This document shows, in pieces, positions 61,297-64,000 of a stretch of 64,000 bases of DNA (position 1 is the stretch's first letter; each line of letters begins with the position of its first letter). Below the pieces are notes generated by a model that saw only the letters and a list, made by a program, of their open reading frames with translations, was not told the origin of the DNA and did not search any database. This stretch comes from Thunnus maccoyii (taxonomy: Eukaryota; Chordata; Actinopteri; Scombriformes; Scombridae), in the NCBI RefSeq assembly GCF_910596095.1, contig NC_056539.1, positions 434,001-498,000 on the forward strand, in the 5' to 3' direction. Both the position numbers and the translations under genes were made by a program.

Positions 61297-61391
61297 GGCG
61301 ATGTCAGCTGCACCAGGAGGCTGCGGTGAGGCGGACAGCTCGGTGAAGTGGCAACTATGTTATGATGTCACTGCCAAGACATGGTGGATGG
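61297..61391 (+). CDS. candidate first coding exon of an unrecognised gene
   Basis: An ATG in fair context opens a 32-codon frame (MAMSAAPGGCGEADSSVKWQ then LCYDVTAKTWWM) and stops at a strong donor, ATG|GTGAGT, at 61391-61392. A second ATG six bases downstream could be the true start. The segment is GC-richer than its surroundings and has no low-complexity bias. The Trp/Tyr-rich KWQLCYDVTAKTWWM looks like real protein, but I cannot name the family. A uORF of three codons (ATGGTTGTTTGA) lies just upstream at 61257. No second coding exon was found before the window ends, so the gene would extend past 64000 or have a long first intron. Confidence 0.4.
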
Positions 61392-61838
61392 TGAGTTTGA
61401 TTTCTGATGCTTGACTTCTTTGGGGCTCAAAATTTGGTCCAGGGATCTTAATTGCATACTTACTGTAGAATTAATAACTGCTGACAGTTATCTGTTGATT
61501 CACTCATGACCATTTATTACTTATACTCATATAAAATACCATTCAGAGTTACCCACTCTGATGCCTTGGGCTGCTGGGATGTATTCTTTGTTAAGCAGCT
61601 TTTGGATATTAACACTGAATTAAATGACTCAGATTAAGGTGAAAAAGTACTAATGGTCACACTGAGAATCAATGGCCAATAGCTCTGCAAACCTTTCAGC
61701 AGCTTTAAGCTCACTGTTTTAGTCTGCTTTATTTGCACACATTTGACAAGTGGATTATTATTATGTTTAGATGTTCATTATGTATAGACGTTCATTAATG
61801 CTGTAAGAACGCACACACCTACTGTGTGTGTGGAGTGT

Positions 61839-61839
61839 A

Positions 61840-61880
<41 letters not shown>
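61839..61880. repeat. (TG)n microsatellite
   Basis: About 20 TG units within the putative intron after 61391. Confidence 0.95.
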
Positions 61881-61881
<1 letters not shown>

Positions 61882-61899
61882 GTTTGTTTAACAGCTCAG

Positions 61900-64000
61900 A
61901 CTGTGACTGATCTCAAATCTTACTAGGAACTCCAGTACTTTCTGTCATTTTCCTCCACTTTCTTTCCCAGTTCCTCATGTATCTGCACTTATTACAATCT
62001 CTCTACTAAAGGAAGGAATCTCTGTATGTATGTCTGTGTGTATATCATTTGCGTATCTCTTGAACTGTTCACACAATACATTTAATATTAATAAACTTCG
62101 ATTAAACCAGTGATCAGCATGCCACTCTGCTCTGTGCAGGGGCAGGGTGAAGCTTCAAGGCTCTGCCGACTGACTCCAGCATGTGCTCTAAAAAGAGAAA
62201 AGTAGACAGTGAAACAGAGCTTTTAATCAAGAATGGACATTCTTACCCGATGTTTAGAAAGAAAGCGTAGTGTTTGCAGCATGTTTAGCAGATCATCATC
62301 AGCAGCGACAGGAGGTGTTCAGGTACATTGTTGAGTGTAGGTCATCTGCGTTTTGGAAGCAATTACACAACGTGTGTAGTTACATGCATAAAACAGAGCA
62401 AATACTTCCATGGACAGTTCAAAACCAGTTTGTCTCAGATCTCTGAGACCATGGCAACTGTGAGTAATAAAGCTTTGGAATAGAAGCAAATTTTTCCTTC
62501 AAAATGAAATCAACTCACATGGGCTTTAATTTGTGCTGCCTAGAGCAAGTTTGCTCTAATCATAATTTTTCTGGTCATAATTTCTGTCAGTAATAATAAA
62601 ATTGTCCTCACCAAGGTAATTGATGAATTCTGGGAACACAGTATAATTTTTAAGATGGGCCAAGAAACACAAGCAGTGAAACGAGCAGGCAGGTTGTAAA
62701 CAAGCCGGCAGTTTAGCCAAACTACTTTGGAGGAGAAACGTCAAACTCTCCACTGTAGACACCCATCACAGTTCATAGATCTACTTCCGGCTTGAACTGA
62801 CCTGCTGCACTTACTGTAGCTGTAGCTGTCCTGTGCAGTGAAGGAGTACTTGCAACATTTTAGGTGACCTTCATATACAGTTGTTTAGCTGCTGTCAGGA
62901 TAAACTGTTTAAAACTTTTCTTTTAAGGAAGGAAATGACTGCTAACACACGAGCCATATACTTTTTTTTACATGGTTTGCCTGCTCTCTAGTAGTCAAAT
63001 TTTTCTTAATGCAGGTTTATTGTAATTTGATAAATGTTTTAGTTTTCAGTTGTGGTAGCCTTCTGCGTAAATGACCAAAATCGTCAAACTTTTCCTGTTT
63101 GTTGGTTTTTTAAAGTACGTGAGATAGCAGGAAGAGCATGATCATTCTAGTATTTACTATGTTTATAAAGGATAGAGTTAGCAGTAGCAAGAAAAGATAA
63201 CTGTTCAGTTTAACAGCCAGCAGAGTTTTTACTTTGACAAAATGCCCAGTGCCTCCCTTGTAACTCCAATCACATCCCGTTTAGGTTTAAACAACTCACT
63301 GGGTGGCAAGTGATGTGTAGGAGGGCAGCAGGCAGTAATGATCTTTATAACGAGGGGGAAGAGGAGGGGTCACAGAGAAAGGGAATCAGATACACCGGGA
63401 GATGATGAGGAACTGAAAGAACTGGAAACACAGCAAGAGAAGCCTCTCATTTCTTGCATGAAGAGAAAAGGCCGCACTGACCCAAATACAATGGAGAGAG
63501 ACAGACCAACAGACAAGGGCTTCTTTATACCTGCAATTTGTTGCAACTTAAATATTAAAGCATTTCTGTCAAACTAACCAATACATGATATATATTCAAT
63601 GTAAACAATGAGACTGTTGTTTCAGTCAGTATCCAAGTTATTATCTTAATCTGATCAGATTCAGCCTTATTTTTCTGGAGATTAGTCATGTCATCCCAAT
63701 AAGGTGAGATCATTCAGCTTGCTCCATGTGTACTTTTCCTTTTCCTTTTTTTTTTAAATAATGATTTTTTTCTAGAAATTAATTTCTAGAAATCAGTTTC
63801 CTGAACCAGAACAGATGAGTGGGATTTGAACGTGGAATTTTCCAGTTACATGACAGTAATGACCCTACAGGCAACAACCATGGCATTTAAGAACCAGTAT
63901 TAGGGAAAATTACTTGCTTTGTAAATGTATTTTTCTAGTTACCAACAAAAAATTATATGCAAAAAGATTTTGAATTATCAGCAAACAAGCTTTGTATATT
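61900..64000. other. right end of window, no gene assigned
   Basis: No exon with clear homology. The frame at 63338-63577 is charged (GKRRGHRERESDTPGDDEEL) but has no recognised family and no supporting splice sites. The rest appears intronic or intergenic. Confidence 0.4.

Noticed and set aside
63338..63577. 79-residue charged frame near the right end
   Set aside because: No family recognised, no clear splice sites, and AG-rich composition that easily stays open.

Overview
The window is vertebrate nuclear DNA, most likely from a ray-finned (teleost) fish. It has spliced genes with GT-AG introns, abundant CA/TG microsatellites, and a mix of Tc1-like, hAT-like, L2/CR1-like, I/Nimb-like and Ty3/Gypsy-like repeats typical of teleosts. 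Most long open frames are repeat debris or read-through of microsatellites. Three genes can be built exon by exon with consistent splice phases, and a fourth is suggested by one candidate exon.

Layout. 1-3300: mostly non-coding, with a CCAAT-rich patch near 280-360 and a palindromic-ended repeat at 2271-3216. 3343-15411 (+): prothymosin alpha (ptma), five coding exons giving 104 residues; its introns hold Tc1-like, hAT-like and L2-like debris. 16530-17815 (+): a dead non-LTR retrotransposon. 33603-18296 (-): lrrc40, complete in 15 coding exons (603 residues), converging tail-to-tail with ptma; intron 10 carries a 1.6 kb Tc1-like transposon with doubled terminal repeats. 33840-36660: upstream of lrrc40, two short inverted-repeat elements and a LINE remnant of ORF1 plus 3' tail. 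37597-39473: a hAT-like element nested in another, both with 8-bp target duplications. 40556-46014 (+): a small single-pass membrane protein of the PDZK1IP1 (MAP17)/SMIM24 type, three coding exons, 93 residues, with a C-terminal PDZ-binding motif. 47900-57220: a retrotransposon graveyard (a LINE with a 597-bp tandem duplication, a Gypsy element lacking its catalytic core, an L2-like LINE interrupted by a SINE-like insert). 57225-64000: sparse, with a possible first coding exon at 61297-61391.

The three genes are unrelated in function: ptma is an acidic nuclear chromatin protein, lrrc40 an LRR protein of unclear role, and the MAP17-like protein a membrane/PDZ partner. I found no operon-like or cassette-like system and no CRISPR, tRNA or rRNA gene. 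The most interesting signals are the recurrent TG tracts at 3' splice sites with AC tracts at 5' splice sites, the MAP17-like exon 2 bracketed by long (TG)n and (CA)n tracts that could pair across the exon, the nested hAT elements, and a perfect-looking tandem duplication inside a dead LINE.
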